Below are positions 43,435 through 51,351 of a stretch of 64,000 nucleotides of DNA, piece by piece. This DNA is from Caulobacter sp. 602-2 (GTDB taxonomy: Bacteria > Pseudomonadota > Alphaproteobacteria > Caulobacterales > Caulobacteraceae), in contig NZ_JAAKGT010000002.1 of assembly GCF_011043625.1 (NCBI RefSeq), positions 1 through 64,000 on the forward strand, read 5' to 3'. Numbering within the stretch: position 1 is the stretch's first letter; every line of letters begins with the position of its first letter. A program made the position numbers and the translations under genes. The notes under the pieces were generated by a model. It did not search any database and was not told the origin of the DNA. It was given only the letters and a program-made list of their open reading frames with translations.

Positions 43435-44612
43435 CGTCCGACCTTCAGAGCTGGCAGCGGCACGCGGGTGACCTGCACGTCCTCCTTGTTGGCGGCGTAG
43501 CCGACCCACAGCGCGCCGTTCCACACCACGCTCTTGGGATAGTGATAGCCCGGCCGCTTGTACTTGCCCTCGAAACGCAGCGGTTGCAGGTCGCCCTGGC
43601 CGCGCAGGCGGAAGCTGCGGTCGAAGGTCCGGCCGTCGGCGGACAGGGTCACCGCCAGCGGCATGCGCGGCCGGTCGCTGTTGGGCGCGTTGACCAGATA
43701 GGCCGTTCCGTCCGGCAGGTTGCCGGCGCTCTGCTTGGCCCGGGCGTCGGGCATGTCGGTCATCGCCGGGGTGGTCCACGAGACGCCGCGATCGCAGCTC
43801 TCCGACGCCAGCTGGCGAAAGCTCAGTTCTTCGTCGCGGAACACCATCACTGCGCAGCCATCGGCGCGGCGGAACAGGCTGGGCTCGATCTCGCGGCTGA
43901 GGCGGCGCTCGTGCGCGGCCGCCGCGTTCGAGGCGTCGCGCGGCAGATTCTCCATCCGCCCCTGCGTCCAGCCCGACACGCCCAGCGGGTCGTCGGTGAA
44001 GAACGGCTTGGCGATCATGCCGGGACGCAGGTGAAAGGCGGTCATCACCCGGCCGTCGATGTCGTGCGGGTCCTGCTCGATCACCCCCTCGACCGGCGCG
44101 CCGTCGGCGCCCATGACCCGCCGGGGCGCGCTCCAGGCTGCGCCGTCGCGGCTGGTGCGGTACTCGGCATGGCCGCCGGCGCCCGACTGGAAGCCGTCGG
44201 GCCAGACATTGGCGTAGGCCACGAGGGTCTCGCCGTCGGTCCACCAGCCGCCGCTGGAGCGCATCAGCCCGCCCTCCCCGGCCGGCGCCAGCATCTTGGG
44301 CGCGCTCCAGGTCCGGCCGTCGTCGCTGACGGCGTAGGCGACCCAGGTGTCGGCCGAATCCTCGTCGCGAGCCGAGCTCTGCCACTGGGCGTAGAGACGG
44401 CCCTTGAAGGGGATCAGCACCACGCCGTTGCTGAACTTGTCCGAGCCTTCCGTCGGCGCGAAGACCGTGAAGGTCTCGGCTCCCGAGGCGGATGAAAGGC
44501 CAAGGTCCGGCTTGCCCGCCTGGAACAGGCCCGGCGCCACCTCGTAGGGCGCCGCGCCCGCCGTCAGGGCCACGGCCGCGACGGCCGCCGCCAGGTTCCG
44601 GATCGTCGTCAT
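43431..44612 (-). CDS. Exported sialidase-like / BNR-repeat glycosidase
   Basis: The 393-residue protein has a signal segment (about 1-22) and a six-bladed beta-propeller pattern with several Asp-boxes: VSDDGRTWSAP, SRDGAAWSAPRR, CDRGVSWTTPAM and LSADGRTFD. This is the sialidase/neuraminidase fold. A conserved Arg triad cannot be fixed by eye, so the substrate is open. A NagR-like operator about 60 bases upstream suggests control by amino sugars. Confidence 0.82.
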   Translation of the reverse strand: MTTIRNLAAAVAAVALTAGAAPYEVAPGLFQAGKPDLGLSSASGAETFTVFAPTEGSDKFSNGVVLIPFKGRLYAQWQSSARDEDSADTWVAYAVSDDGRTWSAPKMLAPAGEGGLMRSSGGWWTDGETLVAYANVWPDGFQSGAGGHAEYRTSRDGAAWSAPRRVMGADGAPVEGVIEQDPHDIDGRVMTAFHLRPGMIAKPFFTDDPLGVSGWTQGRMENLPRDASNAAAAHERRLSREIEPSLFRRADGCAVMVFRDEELSFRQLASESCDRGVSWTTPAMTDMPDARAKQSAGNLPDGTAYLVNAPNSDRPRMPLAVTLSADGRTFDRSFRLRGQGDLQPLRFEGKYKRPGYHYPKSVVWNGALWVGYAANKEDVQVTRVPLPALKVGR

Positions 44613-44673
44613 CGGGCCTCCCACGCGAACGCTTTGGACCCAGCCTCCACAGTGAACGGTAACATTCAATTCT

Positions 44674-44685
44674 GACAACGTTGTC
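44674..44685. promoter_or_regulatory. GACAACGTTGTC palindrome, LacI/NagR-type operator candidate
   Basis: This perfect 12-base palindrome, in the context TGACAACGTTGTCC, lies between the divergent sialidase and antiporter genes. It closely resembles the NagR box known from GlcNAc utilisation in Xanthomonas and Caulobacter relatives (TGACA-RC-GYTGTCA). No NagR gene is in the window. Confidence 0.6.
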
Positions 44686-44764
44686 CAAAACGATGTTCGT
44701 TGCTAGCGTCCCGGCAGGGATGAAACGCGACCGCGACACGCGGCGTATCGAGGGGAATGGCCGC

Positions 44765-46075
44765 ATGACGACGGCTGAGTTGAGCGTCGCCTTTTTCCTG
44801 CAGATGGCGGTGATCGTCGCGGCCTGCCGCGCGATGGGCTGGGTGGTGAAGCGTTTCTTCGACCAGCCGCAGGTGGTGGGCGAGATGATCGCCGGCGTGA
44901 TCCTGGGGCCGTCGCTGTTCGGGCTGCTGGCGCCCGACCTTCAGCACATGCTGTTCCCCAAGGAGAGCAAGTCGATCCTTTATGTCGGCGCCCAGCTGGG
45001 CGTGGGCCTCTACATGTTCCTGGTCGGCGTCGGCTTCCGCAGCGACCACTTCAAGGCCAACGCCAAGAGCGCCATGGCCGTGTCGCTGTCGGGCATGGCC
45101 GCGCCGTTCCTGGTGGCGATTCTGCTGACGCCGTGGCTGATGAGCCTGAACCTGTTCGGCGCCGGGGTGCAGTCGCTGCAGGCCACCCTGTTCATGGGCG
45201 CGGCGATCTCGATCACCGCCTTCCCGGTGCTGGCCCGGATCATCCAGGAGCGCGGCCTGACCCGGACGCCGCTCGGTTCGCTGTCGCTTTCGGCGGGCGC
45301 GATCGACGACGCCGGCGCCTGGACGGTGCTGGCCATCGTTCTGGCCAGCCTCGGCGGCGGCGCGGTCGTGGCCCTGAAGGCGATCATCGGCGGCGGCCTG
45401 TTCGCGCTGTTCATGCTGACCCTCGGCCCCAAGCTGCTGGCCCCGCTGGGCCGCTGGGCCGAGCGCGAGGGCAAGGTCACCCCCACCCTGCTGGGCGTGA
45501 TCGTGGTGCTGTTCATGCTCAGCGCCTGGGCCATGGACGCGGCGGGCCTGCACTCGGTGTTCGGCGGCTTCATCCTCGGCGCGGCCATGCCGCGCGGCCT
45601 GCTGACCCGCGAGCTGAAGAAGCAGCTGGAGCCCTTCGCTCTCGCGCTGCTGGTGCCGATGTTCTTCACCTTCTCGGGCCTCAACACCCAGCTGACCATG
45701 GTCAACAGCTGGGCCCTGGCCGGCGTCGCCCTGGTTATCCTGGCCGGCTCGATCGCCGCCAAGGGCCTGGCCTGCTGGGCCGCCGCTCGCCTGACCGGCC
45801 AGGACAACGCCACGGCCATGGGCATCGGCGCGCTGATGAACGCCCGCGGCCTGATGGAGCTGATCATCATCAACATCGGCCTGCAGAAGGGCATCATCGG
45901 CCCGGCGCTGTTCTCGATGCTGGTGCTGATGGCGATCATCACCACCCTAATGGCCAGCCCGCTGTTCGAGATCGTCTACGGGCGCAAGGCGCGCGAAAGC
46001 GGCGAACTGGGCGCGCTCAACGAAGACGAGGATGAAGAGCCGGCGCGGGGAACCGCCCCGGCGGCGGCGCGGTAG
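44765..46075 (+). CDS. CPA2-family cation/proton antiporter (KefB-like)
   Basis: The 436-residue membrane protein has about 12 helices. FDQPQVVGEMIAGVILGPSL is the family opening, ITAFPVLARIIQERGL and GAIDDAGAWTVLA contain the conserved ion-binding Asp pair. It lacks the C-terminal RCK/TrkA domain of KefB proper, ending in an acidic NEDEDEEPARG tail. It should exchange Na+ or K+ for protons at the inner membrane. The ATG at 44765 fits the family; a longer frame upstream is unlikely. Confidence 0.9.
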   Translation: MTTAELSVAFFLQMAVIVAACRAMGWVVKRFFDQPQVVGEMIAGVILGPSLFGLLAPDLQHMLFPKESKSILYVGAQLGVGLYMFLVGVGFRSDHFKANAKSAMAVSLSGMAAPFLVAILLTPWLMSLNLFGAGVQSLQATLFMGAAISITAFPVLARIIQERGLTRTPLGSLSLSAGAIDDAGAWTVLAIVLASLGGGAVVALKAIIGGGLFALFMLTLGPKLLAPLGRWAEREGKVTPTLLGVIVVLFMLSAWAMDAAGLHSVFGGFILGAAMPRGLLTRELKKQLEPFALALLVPMFFTFSGLNTQLTMVNSWALAGVALVILAGSIAAKGLACWAAARLTGQDNATAMGIGALMNARGLMELIIINIGLQKGIIGPALFSMLVLMAIITTLMASPLFEIVYGRKARESGELGALNEDEDEEPARGTAPAAAR

Positions 46076-46104
46076 AGCGTAGACCCACTTAGCCTCCCCG
46101 ACTT

Positions 46105-46244
46105 CGTCATCCCGGAAAGCCCGCAGGGCTTATCCGGGACCCAGGGGCCGGCGCATTACGATGGCGACCATCGGTTGGATGATCCAGGCGCGGAGCCCAG
46201 TCCTCTGGGTCCCGGCTCTGCGCTTCGCTACGGCCGGGATGACG
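46105..46244. repeat. R2-type nested inverted repeat, second copy
   Basis: Outer arms CGTCATCCCGG (46105-46115) and CCGGGATGACG (46234-46244) enclose inner arms CCGGGACCCAG (46134-46144) and CTGGGTCCCGG (46205-46215). The plan is the same as 763-882. It fills the gap between the antiporter gene and htpX. Confidence 0.75.
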
Positions 46245-46265
46245 GCTGTGTTCTGATCGGAAAGC

Positions 46266-46297
46266 AGAAAAGGCGGCGGGGATGTCCCCGCCGCCTT
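46266..46297 (-). terminator. Intrinsic terminator downstream of htpX
   Basis: AAGGCGGCGGGG (46270-46281), loop ATGT and its complement (46286-46297) form a 12-base perfect stem, followed on the minus strand by TTTCTGCTTT. It lies 14 bases past the htpX stop and could also slow transcription from the other side. Confidence 0.8.
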
Positions 46298-46310
46298 CTT
46301 CGTCGCTGGC

Positions 46311-47243
46311 CTAGCTCCAGGGCCCTGGCCGGCGGCTCGGGCCGCTGGTCGGTACGGCCGTCTCCAGCCGCTGACGCGTCCCCTGCCCGATCGCCAGCTT
46401 CAACAGGGCCTCGATCCGGTTGTGGGTGGCCGGGTGGGTCGAGAACAGGTTGTCGGCGCCGCGACCGGCCAGGGGGTTGATGATGAACATGTGGGCCGTG
46501 GCCGGATTGCGCTCGGCCTCGTGGTTCACCACCCCGCCGCGGGCGTAGGCGTCGATCTTCTCCAGCGCGCGGGCCAGACCCCGGTTGTCGCCGGCGATCT
46601 GCGCGCCCACGCGGTCGGCCTCGTACTCGCGCGAGCGGCTGATCGCCATCTGCACCAGCATGGCCGCGATCGGGGCCAGGATGGCCAGCGCGATCGCGCC
46701 GATGATCCCGCCCGGACGCTCGTCGTCCTCGCGCGAACCGCCGAAGAAGAAGGCGAAGTTGGCCAGGGCCGAGATCGCGCCGGCGATGGTCGCCGTCACG
46801 GTCATGGTCAGGGTGTCGCGGTTCTTCACGTGAGCCAGTTCGTGGGCCATGACGCCGCGGATCTCGTCGCGGTCGAGCATGGCCAGAAGGCCCGTCGTGG
46901 CGGCCACGGCGGCGTTCTGCGGGTTGCGGCCGGTGGCGAAGGCGTTGGGCTGGTCGCTGTCGATGATGCAGACCCGCGGCATGGGCAGGCCGGCGCGCTG
47001 CGCCAGGTCCGCCACGTCGCGGGCGTAGTTGCGGACCAGCGGCTCGGGATGACTTTCGTCGACCTCGACGGCGCCGTAGGCGCGCAGCACGATCTTGTCG
47101 GCGTTCCAGTACGAGAACACGTTCATGCCGGCCGCCAGCACGAAGGCGATCAGCATGCCGGTCGGGCCGCCGATCATGTAGCCGGCCCCGACGAACAGGG
47201 CCGTCAGGCCCGCCAGCAGGGCGAAGGTCTTGAAGTGGTTCAT
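46311..47243 (-). CDS. htpX: Membrane zinc metalloprotease HtpX
   Basis: The 310-residue M48 protease has two N-terminal membrane helices (about 8-25 and 28-45), the zinc motif HELAH at His134-His138, a further helix pair and the third ligand in [11 protein letters not shown]. It degrades damaged inner-membrane proteins. The start [12 protein letters not shown] is the family start. It lies 19 bases after a zinc-ribbon protein gene on the same strand, so the two are probably co-transcribed. Confidence 0.95.
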   Translation of the reverse strand: MNHFKTFALLAGLTALFVGAGYMIGGPTGMLIAFVLAAGMNVFSYWNADKIVLRAYGAVEVDESHPEPLVRNYARDVADLAQRAGLPMPRVCIIDSDQPNAFATGRNPQNAAVAATTGLLAMLDRDEIRGVMAHELAHVKNRDTLTMTVTATIAGAISALANFAFFFGGSREDDERPGGIIGAIALAILAPIAAMLVQMAISRSREYEADRVGAQIAGDNRGLARALEKIDAYARGGVVNHEAERNPATAHMFIINPLAGRGADNLFSTHPATHNRIEALLKLAIGQGTRQRLETAVPTSGPSRRPGPWS

Positions 47244-47262
47244 GGTCCTCTGAGCGGGATCG

Positions 47263-47622
47263 TCAGTCGAAGATGTCGAAGAGATCGAAACGCTTCTTCT
47301 TGTGGTGGCCGTGACGGCGATAGTCGTCGTCGTGGTCGTAGCGCTTGTGGCCGTCATGACGCTTTTGGCCGTCGCGCCAGTTGTCGTCGTAGCGGCGCGG
47401 TTCAGGGCGCTGCTCATAAGTCGGCTGCGGCCGGCCGAAGGGCGAGGGACCGGACGGCGGCGCGGAGCCTTGAGCGTCCTCGCGCTCCATCGCCATCAGC
47501 TTTTCCAGCTCACCGCGATCAAGCCACACGCCCCGGCACTTGGGGCACATGTCGAACTCGACGCCGGCGCGCTGCACGGCCTGCATGGAGCCGTCGCAAT
47601 TGGGGCACATCAGAAGAGGCAT
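47263..47622 (-). CDS. zf-TFIIB zinc-ribbon protein with His/Lys/Asp-rich tail
   Basis: The 119-residue protein has one zf-TFIIB zinc ribbon: Cys6, Cys9, Cys26 and Cys29 in [10 protein letters not shown] and [20 protein letters not shown]. After residue 50 it is low-complexity: a Pro/Gln/Arg stretch, then a tail of Asp, His, Lys, Arg and Tyr ending [12 protein letters not shown]. Such proteins are of unknown function. Linkage to htpX suggests a role in protein quality control. Confidence 0.85.
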   Translation of the reverse strand: MPLLMCPNCDGSMQAVQRAGVEFDMCPKCRGVWLDRGELEKLMAMEREDAQGSAPPSGPSPFGRPQPTYEQRPEPRRYDDNWRDGQKRHDGHKRYDHDDDYRRHGHHKKKRFDLFDIFD

Positions 47623-48036
47623 GGGTCGTTCGGGTCCCTGGTCCAAGAATGGAGACGGGGTTCCCGATGTCGGATCCGGCACGAGGGGGAGGGACACCCG
47701 GACCCAGACATCGAGAACACCCGATGCGGTCCGACATCACGCGCGTCCTTCAGGGGGGAGGTGAAGACGCTGCGCCAGAGGGGCCCGGCCCGCTCATTGG
47801 AGATAGGAGGGGGTTTTCGGGTTTCAAGGGGTAGATCCTTCCCCCGTTGGGGGAGGTGGCCCGGAGGGCCGGAGGGGGCGGCCGTCTTCAGCCGCCGCGA
47901 CGCGGGCCGATTTCGTGGCCGCTCCCCTCTCCGTCGGCTTCGCCGACACCTCTCTCAGATGGAGAGGGACCATAAACAAAAAAAGGCCCCGGATCGCTCC
48001 AGGGCCTTTTCCGATCTCTTGCGAGTTCGACGCGTC
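47623..48036. other. Noncoding region with R1 and R3-like repeats
   Basis: These 414 bases hold the zinc-ribbon gene promoter on one side, an R1 repeat at about 47839-47880, a single palindrome of R3 type at 47921-47969 (CTCCGTCGGCTTCGCCGAC and flanks) and the rpsD terminator. I see no gene. Confidence 0.6.
47978..48010 (-). terminator. Intrinsic terminator of rpsD
   Basis: AAAAGGCCC (47981-47989) pairs with GGGCCTTTT (48002-48010), and the minus strand continues into a run of T. It lies 26 bases past the rpsD stop. Confidence 0.85.
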
Positions 48037-48654
48037 TTACGAGGCGTAGAATTCGACGACGAGGTTCGGTTCCATCTTCACCGGATACGGAACTTCCGAG
48101 AGTTCCGGAGCGCGGACGAAGGTGGCCGACAGGCCCTTGGCGTCGACCGAGACGTACTCGGCGAAGTCACGCTCGTTCGAGGCCACGGCTTCCAGGACCA
48201 GAGCCATGTTGCGCGACTTTTCGCGGACCGCGATCACGTCGCCCGGCTTGCAGCGGTACGACGGGATATTCACGCGCTTGCCGTTCACGGTCACGTGGCC
48301 GTGGTTCACGAACTGGCGAGCGGCGAACACGGTCGGCACGAACTTGGCGCGGTAGACGATGGCGTCCAGGCGCGACTCGAGCAGAGCGATCAGGTTCTCC
48401 GAGGTGTTGCCCTTGCGGCGAGCAGCTTCCTCGTAGGTGCGCGAGAATTGCTTCTCGGTCAGGTTGCCGTAGTAGCCCTTCAGCTTTTGCTTGGCGCGCA
48501 GCTGCAGGCCGAAGTCCGACACCTTCTGCTTACGGCGCTGGCCATGCTGGCCCGGACCGTAGGAGCGTTGGTTGACGGGGGACTTCGGACGGCCCCACAG
48601 GTTTTCACCCATGCGGCGGTCGATCTTGTACTTGGCGCTATGGCGCTTCGACAT
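48037..48654 (-). CDS. rpsD: 30S ribosomal protein S4
   Basis: The 205-residue protein has the S4 opening [39 protein letters not shown] and the S4 RNA-binding domain ([36 protein letters not shown]). It binds 16S rRNA early in 30S assembly. The length is exact for the family. It stands alone with its own terminator, away from the alpha operon, as is normal in Alphaproteobacteria. Confidence 0.98.
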   Translation of the reverse strand: MSKRHSAKYKIDRRMGENLWGRPKSPVNQRSYGPGQHGQRRKQKVSDFGLQLRAKQKLKGYYGNLTEKQFSRTYEEAARRKGNTSENLIALLESRLDAIVYRAKFVPTVFAARQFVNHGHVTVNGKRVNIPSYRCKPGDVIAVREKSRNMALVLEAVASNERDFAEYVSVDAKGLSATFVRAPELSEVPYPVKMEPNLVVEFYAS

Positions 48655-48802
48655 AGGTCGGTCTTTCAAACGATCCGGGCCGGACCTCCGGAAGGAGGAC
48701 GATCTCAACGGCGGCTTCGGGTCAATCCGTCATAAAGCTATCGCGCCGCGCGGCGAGCCGGCGGCGTGAAGGCGCGGTTTATGGCGGAGGGGCGCCGCAG
48801 AG

Positions 48803-49216
48803 TCAATCCGACGAGGCCAGAGCCCAGTCGGGCGTCTGGGTGAACTGCACGCGCTTTTCTCCCGCGGCGCGCACCGCCTGGTAGACCCGCATGACGTCGA
48901 CATGGCTCGCATCGGGATGAGCCTCGATCATCACCGCCCCCAACGTGAGACGGTTACGCTTCAGGTCGGCGATGATGGCGTCCAGCCCTCCGGGCGCGTT
49001 AGCGAAGGCCCGCCCGCGTGCATCGACCTGGATGACGAAAGGCTGCTTGCACTTGCAGGCCTGAACGTCCGGCGGCCCCAGCGACAGCAGTTCGGCCCGC
49101 TCGCCCGTGGAAGCGAAGGCGACACCCGTCATGACCGCCAGCAGCACCCCGATCATCGGCGCCAGGTTCGGCGTCGACATGGGCCTGGCGTCGAACCGCC
49201 CCGCCAGCCGCCCCAT
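48803..49216 (-). CDS. ExbD/TolR-like protein lacking the membrane aspartate, copy 2
   Basis: The 137-residue protein has an N-terminal TM helix in the ExbD position and a soluble periplasmic domain (DVMRVYQAVRAAG, VQFTQTPDWAL). In ExbD/TolR the helix reads TPFIDVMLVLL with an essential proton-carrying Asp; here it reads APMIGVLLAVMTG, with Gly23 at that place. Two extra cysteines lie in ACKCKQPF. No exbB is nearby. The ATG overlaps the stop of copy 1 (TGATG). Confidence 0.75.
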   Translation of the reverse strand: MGRLAGRFDARPMSTPNLAPMIGVLLAVMTGVAFASTGERAELLSLGPPDVQACKCKQPFVIQVDARGRAFANAPGGLDAIIADLKRNRLTLGAVMIEAHPDASHVDVMRVYQAVRAAGEKRVQFTQTPDWALASSD

Positions 49217-49617
49217 CAGTAAAGGTCCTCACTGATCAGGCTAACCTTGATCCCGGCGTCGTCGAGGCGCCCCGCCGCCGTGGCGACGACGTCGTAGCGC
49301 ACATCGGGATCGGCCCGGAGCACGACGCCGTCGAGCCCGTGGGTCCGCGCTTCGCGAACCGCCACGGCCACGGCGGCGGCGGCGCTGGCCGCCCGGCTCG
49401 CGCCCACATAGGCCTGGCCATCGCGCTGGAAGGTGATCTGGATCGTTCGGGGCGTGGGCGCGCCCGGCGCCATGAGGTGGCAACCCGGGATATCGAGCGC
49501 CAAGGCCTTGTCGAGCCCGACCGAGCCGGTCGCCACCACCGTGAACACAGCCAGCAGCACGCCGATCATGGGCGCCAGGTTGGGCGTCGACAGCGGCTTG
49601 GCGTCGAACTTCGTCAT
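49216..49617 (-). CDS. ExbD/TolR-like protein lacking the membrane aspartate, copy 1
   Basis: The 133-residue protein shares STPNLAPMIGVLLAVFTV with copy 2 and an ExbD-type periplasmic domain (VLRADPDVRYDVVATAAGRLDDAG). Gly19 replaces the helix Asp of ExbD. The periplasmic part is otherwise normal, so the protein may dimerise and bind peptidoglycan or TonB-like partners without driving proton flow. Cys45 precedes HLMAPGAP. It overlaps copy 2 by one base and follows the lipoprotein gene by 63 bases. Confidence 0.75.
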   Translation of the reverse strand: MTKFDAKPLSTPNLAPMIGVLLAVFTVVATGSVGLDKALALDIPGCHLMAPGAPTPRTIQITFQRDGQAYVGASRAASAAAAVAVAVREARTHGLDGVVLRADPDVRYDVVATAAGRLDDAGIKVSLISEDLY

Positions 49618-49680
49618 GCCGACACCCTACAACCGGCGCGGGCGCGCCGCCAAGACGCGCCCGCCAGGCTCGCGCTGCTT

Positions 49681-50073
49681 TTACGCGCGCTGCAGCGGAT
49701 TGCGCACCCGCACCTTGTCGGTGCGCTGCACGCCCATGGCGTCGAGGTCGAAGCGCAGCTCCTTGCCCTCCGGCACGAGGGCGCGGCACAGGTCGGGGCG
49801 CTCGCGGGTCAGGGTGACGGCCACGCCGCTCTCCCGGCGGTCGGCCACGACCTTGAAGTCCTCGGCCTTGGTGCAGCCGTTAGACGACACCCGGGCCACC
49901 AGCTCGCCCTTCTCGAGCGCCACGCCGTAGAGGGGCTCCAGGGCGTCGTTGCCGTCGTTGATCTTCACCGAGACGTCGCGCTTGCCGCCGTCGTCGGCGT
50001 CGATGATGACGCAGGCCGAGGTCGACAGGCCCGCGGCGACGACCAGGGCCAGGACGGCCAGTTTCTTCTGCAT
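49681..50073 (-). CDS. Putative exported protein, paralogue of the 39856 gene product
   Basis: The 130-residue protein has a signal segment ending STSAC (Cys21; an imperfect lipobox) and the core GELVARVSSNGCTKAEDF, VVADRR, RPDLCRA and a final VRVRNPLQ, matching the product of 39856-40233 in order and spacing. An acidic linker follows the signal segment. It is upstream of the two ExbD-like genes on the same strand. Confidence 0.68.
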   Translation of the reverse strand: MQKKLAVLALVVAAGLSTSACVIIDADDGGKRDVSVKINDGNDALEPLYGVALEKGELVARVSSNGCTKAEDFKVVADRRESGVAVTLTRERPDLCRALVPEGKELRFDLDAMGVQRTDKVRVRNPLQRA

Positions 50074-50249
50074 GTTTGAACACCCCTCAGCGGCCGAACT
50101 TGGCCTTGGTCCAAGGGAGCGTCCGCCGGCTGAACCCGGGATGAATTACCGAAAATTCACAACCGGGGCGCGTCGCCCGCCAGACGCGCCAGGGTGACGA
50201 ATTCTCCCTATGGGTGTATTTGTCGAAAATCGCCAAAAGGGGGAGCGAC

Positions 50250-51053
50250 ATGGCCGTCACCGACGACGAGATCAACAAGGCCGTGGCCGTGACGGGCCGC
50301 TTCGAGAACGCCGGCGATCCCTGGCGCGGCGTGACCGGCGATTTCGACGGCATGGGGATTTCCTGCGGCGTGCTGCAGTGGAACATCGGCTCGGCCTCGC
50401 TGCAGCCCCTGCTGCTGGCGGCGGGCAAGCCGGTGGTCCTGCGCGAGGCGCCGACGATCGGCGCCCAGCTCTGGCAGGCCTGCAACGCGGGCGTCGCCCA
50501 GGGCCTGGCGATCGTGCGCCAATGGCAGACCGGCAGCCAGCTGAAGGCCACGCCCAAGAAGGAACTGGCCAACCTGATGGGCTCGCCCGAGGTGAAGGCC
50601 CAGCAGTTCAGCCGCATCAAGACCGTGGCGGCCAAGGCCGACGCCCTGGCCGCGACCTGGGCCCAGGCGGCCGGTCGGCCGGCCCGCAGTCTGCAGGAAC
50701 TGATCTGGTTCTTCGACCTGGTCACCCAGAACGGCAGCCTCAAGGGGCTCGACCACGACGACGTGGTGCAGTTCATCAAGACCTCGACGCCGGGCAGGGC
50801 CGACGACGTGGTCTGCGACTGGCTGCTGGCCGCGCCGGCCGCCTGGTGGGGCCGCGTCGACTGCATCAAGAACGCCGGCCTGTGGCGCGACAAGGTCGCT
50901 GCGGCCGACCTGGAGCTGTTCGTGCTCAGCTACCTGCGCGCCTCGCTCAGCACGGCCAAGGCGCGCGGCGTGGTGATGAACCGCAAGGGGGCGCTGGCCT
51001 TCCGCAAGGGCTGGATCAACGGCCAGCTGTTCGACTTCACCGGCCAGTTCTAG
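50250..51053 (+). CDS. Lysozyme/chitosanase-like (GH46-related) hydrolase
   Basis: The 267-residue protein starts TDDEINKAVAVTGRFENAG and DFDGMGISCGVLQWNIGSAS, a pattern I associate with the GH46 chitosanase/lysozyme-like group; Glu19 in GRFENAG would be the general acid and Asp31 or Asp33 the partner. The rest is helical. No signal peptide is present, so it would need another route out or act on lysis. AAAAGGGGGAG precedes the ATG at 50250. It ends in CTAG shared with the convergent gene. Confidence 0.62.
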   Translation: MAVTDDEINKAVAVTGRFENAGDPWRGVTGDFDGMGISCGVLQWNIGSASLQPLLLAAGKPVVLREAPTIGAQLWQACNAGVAQGLAIVRQWQTGSQLKATPKKELANLMGSPEVKAQQFSRIKTVAAKADALAATWAQAAGRPARSLQELIWFFDLVTQNGSLKGLDHDDVVQFIKTSTPGRADDVVCDWLLAAPAAWWGRVDCIKNAGLWRDKVAAADLELFVLSYLRASLSTAKARGVVMNRKGALAFRKGWINGQLFDFTGQF

Positions 51054-51340
51054 GCGGCGTCGAGCACCGTCGGCGGACGCTGCGGGGATCGCCGGCGCCG
51101 CCTGCCGCGCCGCCACAGCGCGAAGCCGGCCAGGAACACCACCGCCGGCGCCAGCATGAAGAGGCCGGTTCCGACCCATTCGGCCAGGCTCAGCGGCGAG
51201 ACCTGCAGCCGCATCCCGACGATCATCATCGCACCCGGCGCCGAAACGCCGGTGACGGCCAGGGCCGCCAGCAGAGCGTCGCGCCAGACCAGCCCCGGCC
51301 GGCTTGAAGCCACACGTTCGATATGGTCGCCGACATCCAT
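51050..51340 (-). CDS. Small two-helix membrane protein
   Basis: The 96-residue protein starts MDVGDHIERVASSRPG and has two hydrophobic segments (about 21-43 and 55-76) followed by a very basic WRRGRRRRRSPQR tail that should face the cytosol. The start lies 11 bases after the fghA stop, so it can be the third gene of the adhC-fghA unit. No family is recognised. Confidence 0.6.
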   Translation of the reverse strand: MDVGDHIERVASSRPGLVWRDALLAALAVTGVSAPGAMMIVGMRLQVSPLSLAEWVGTGLFMLAPAVVFLAGFALWRRGRRRRRSPQRPPTVLDAA

Positions 51341-51351
51341 CGGCGAGCAGG

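Noticed and set aside
50250-51053. A prophage remnant around the lysozyme-like gene
   Set aside because: No integrase, capsid, tail, holin or attachment-site features lie nearby.
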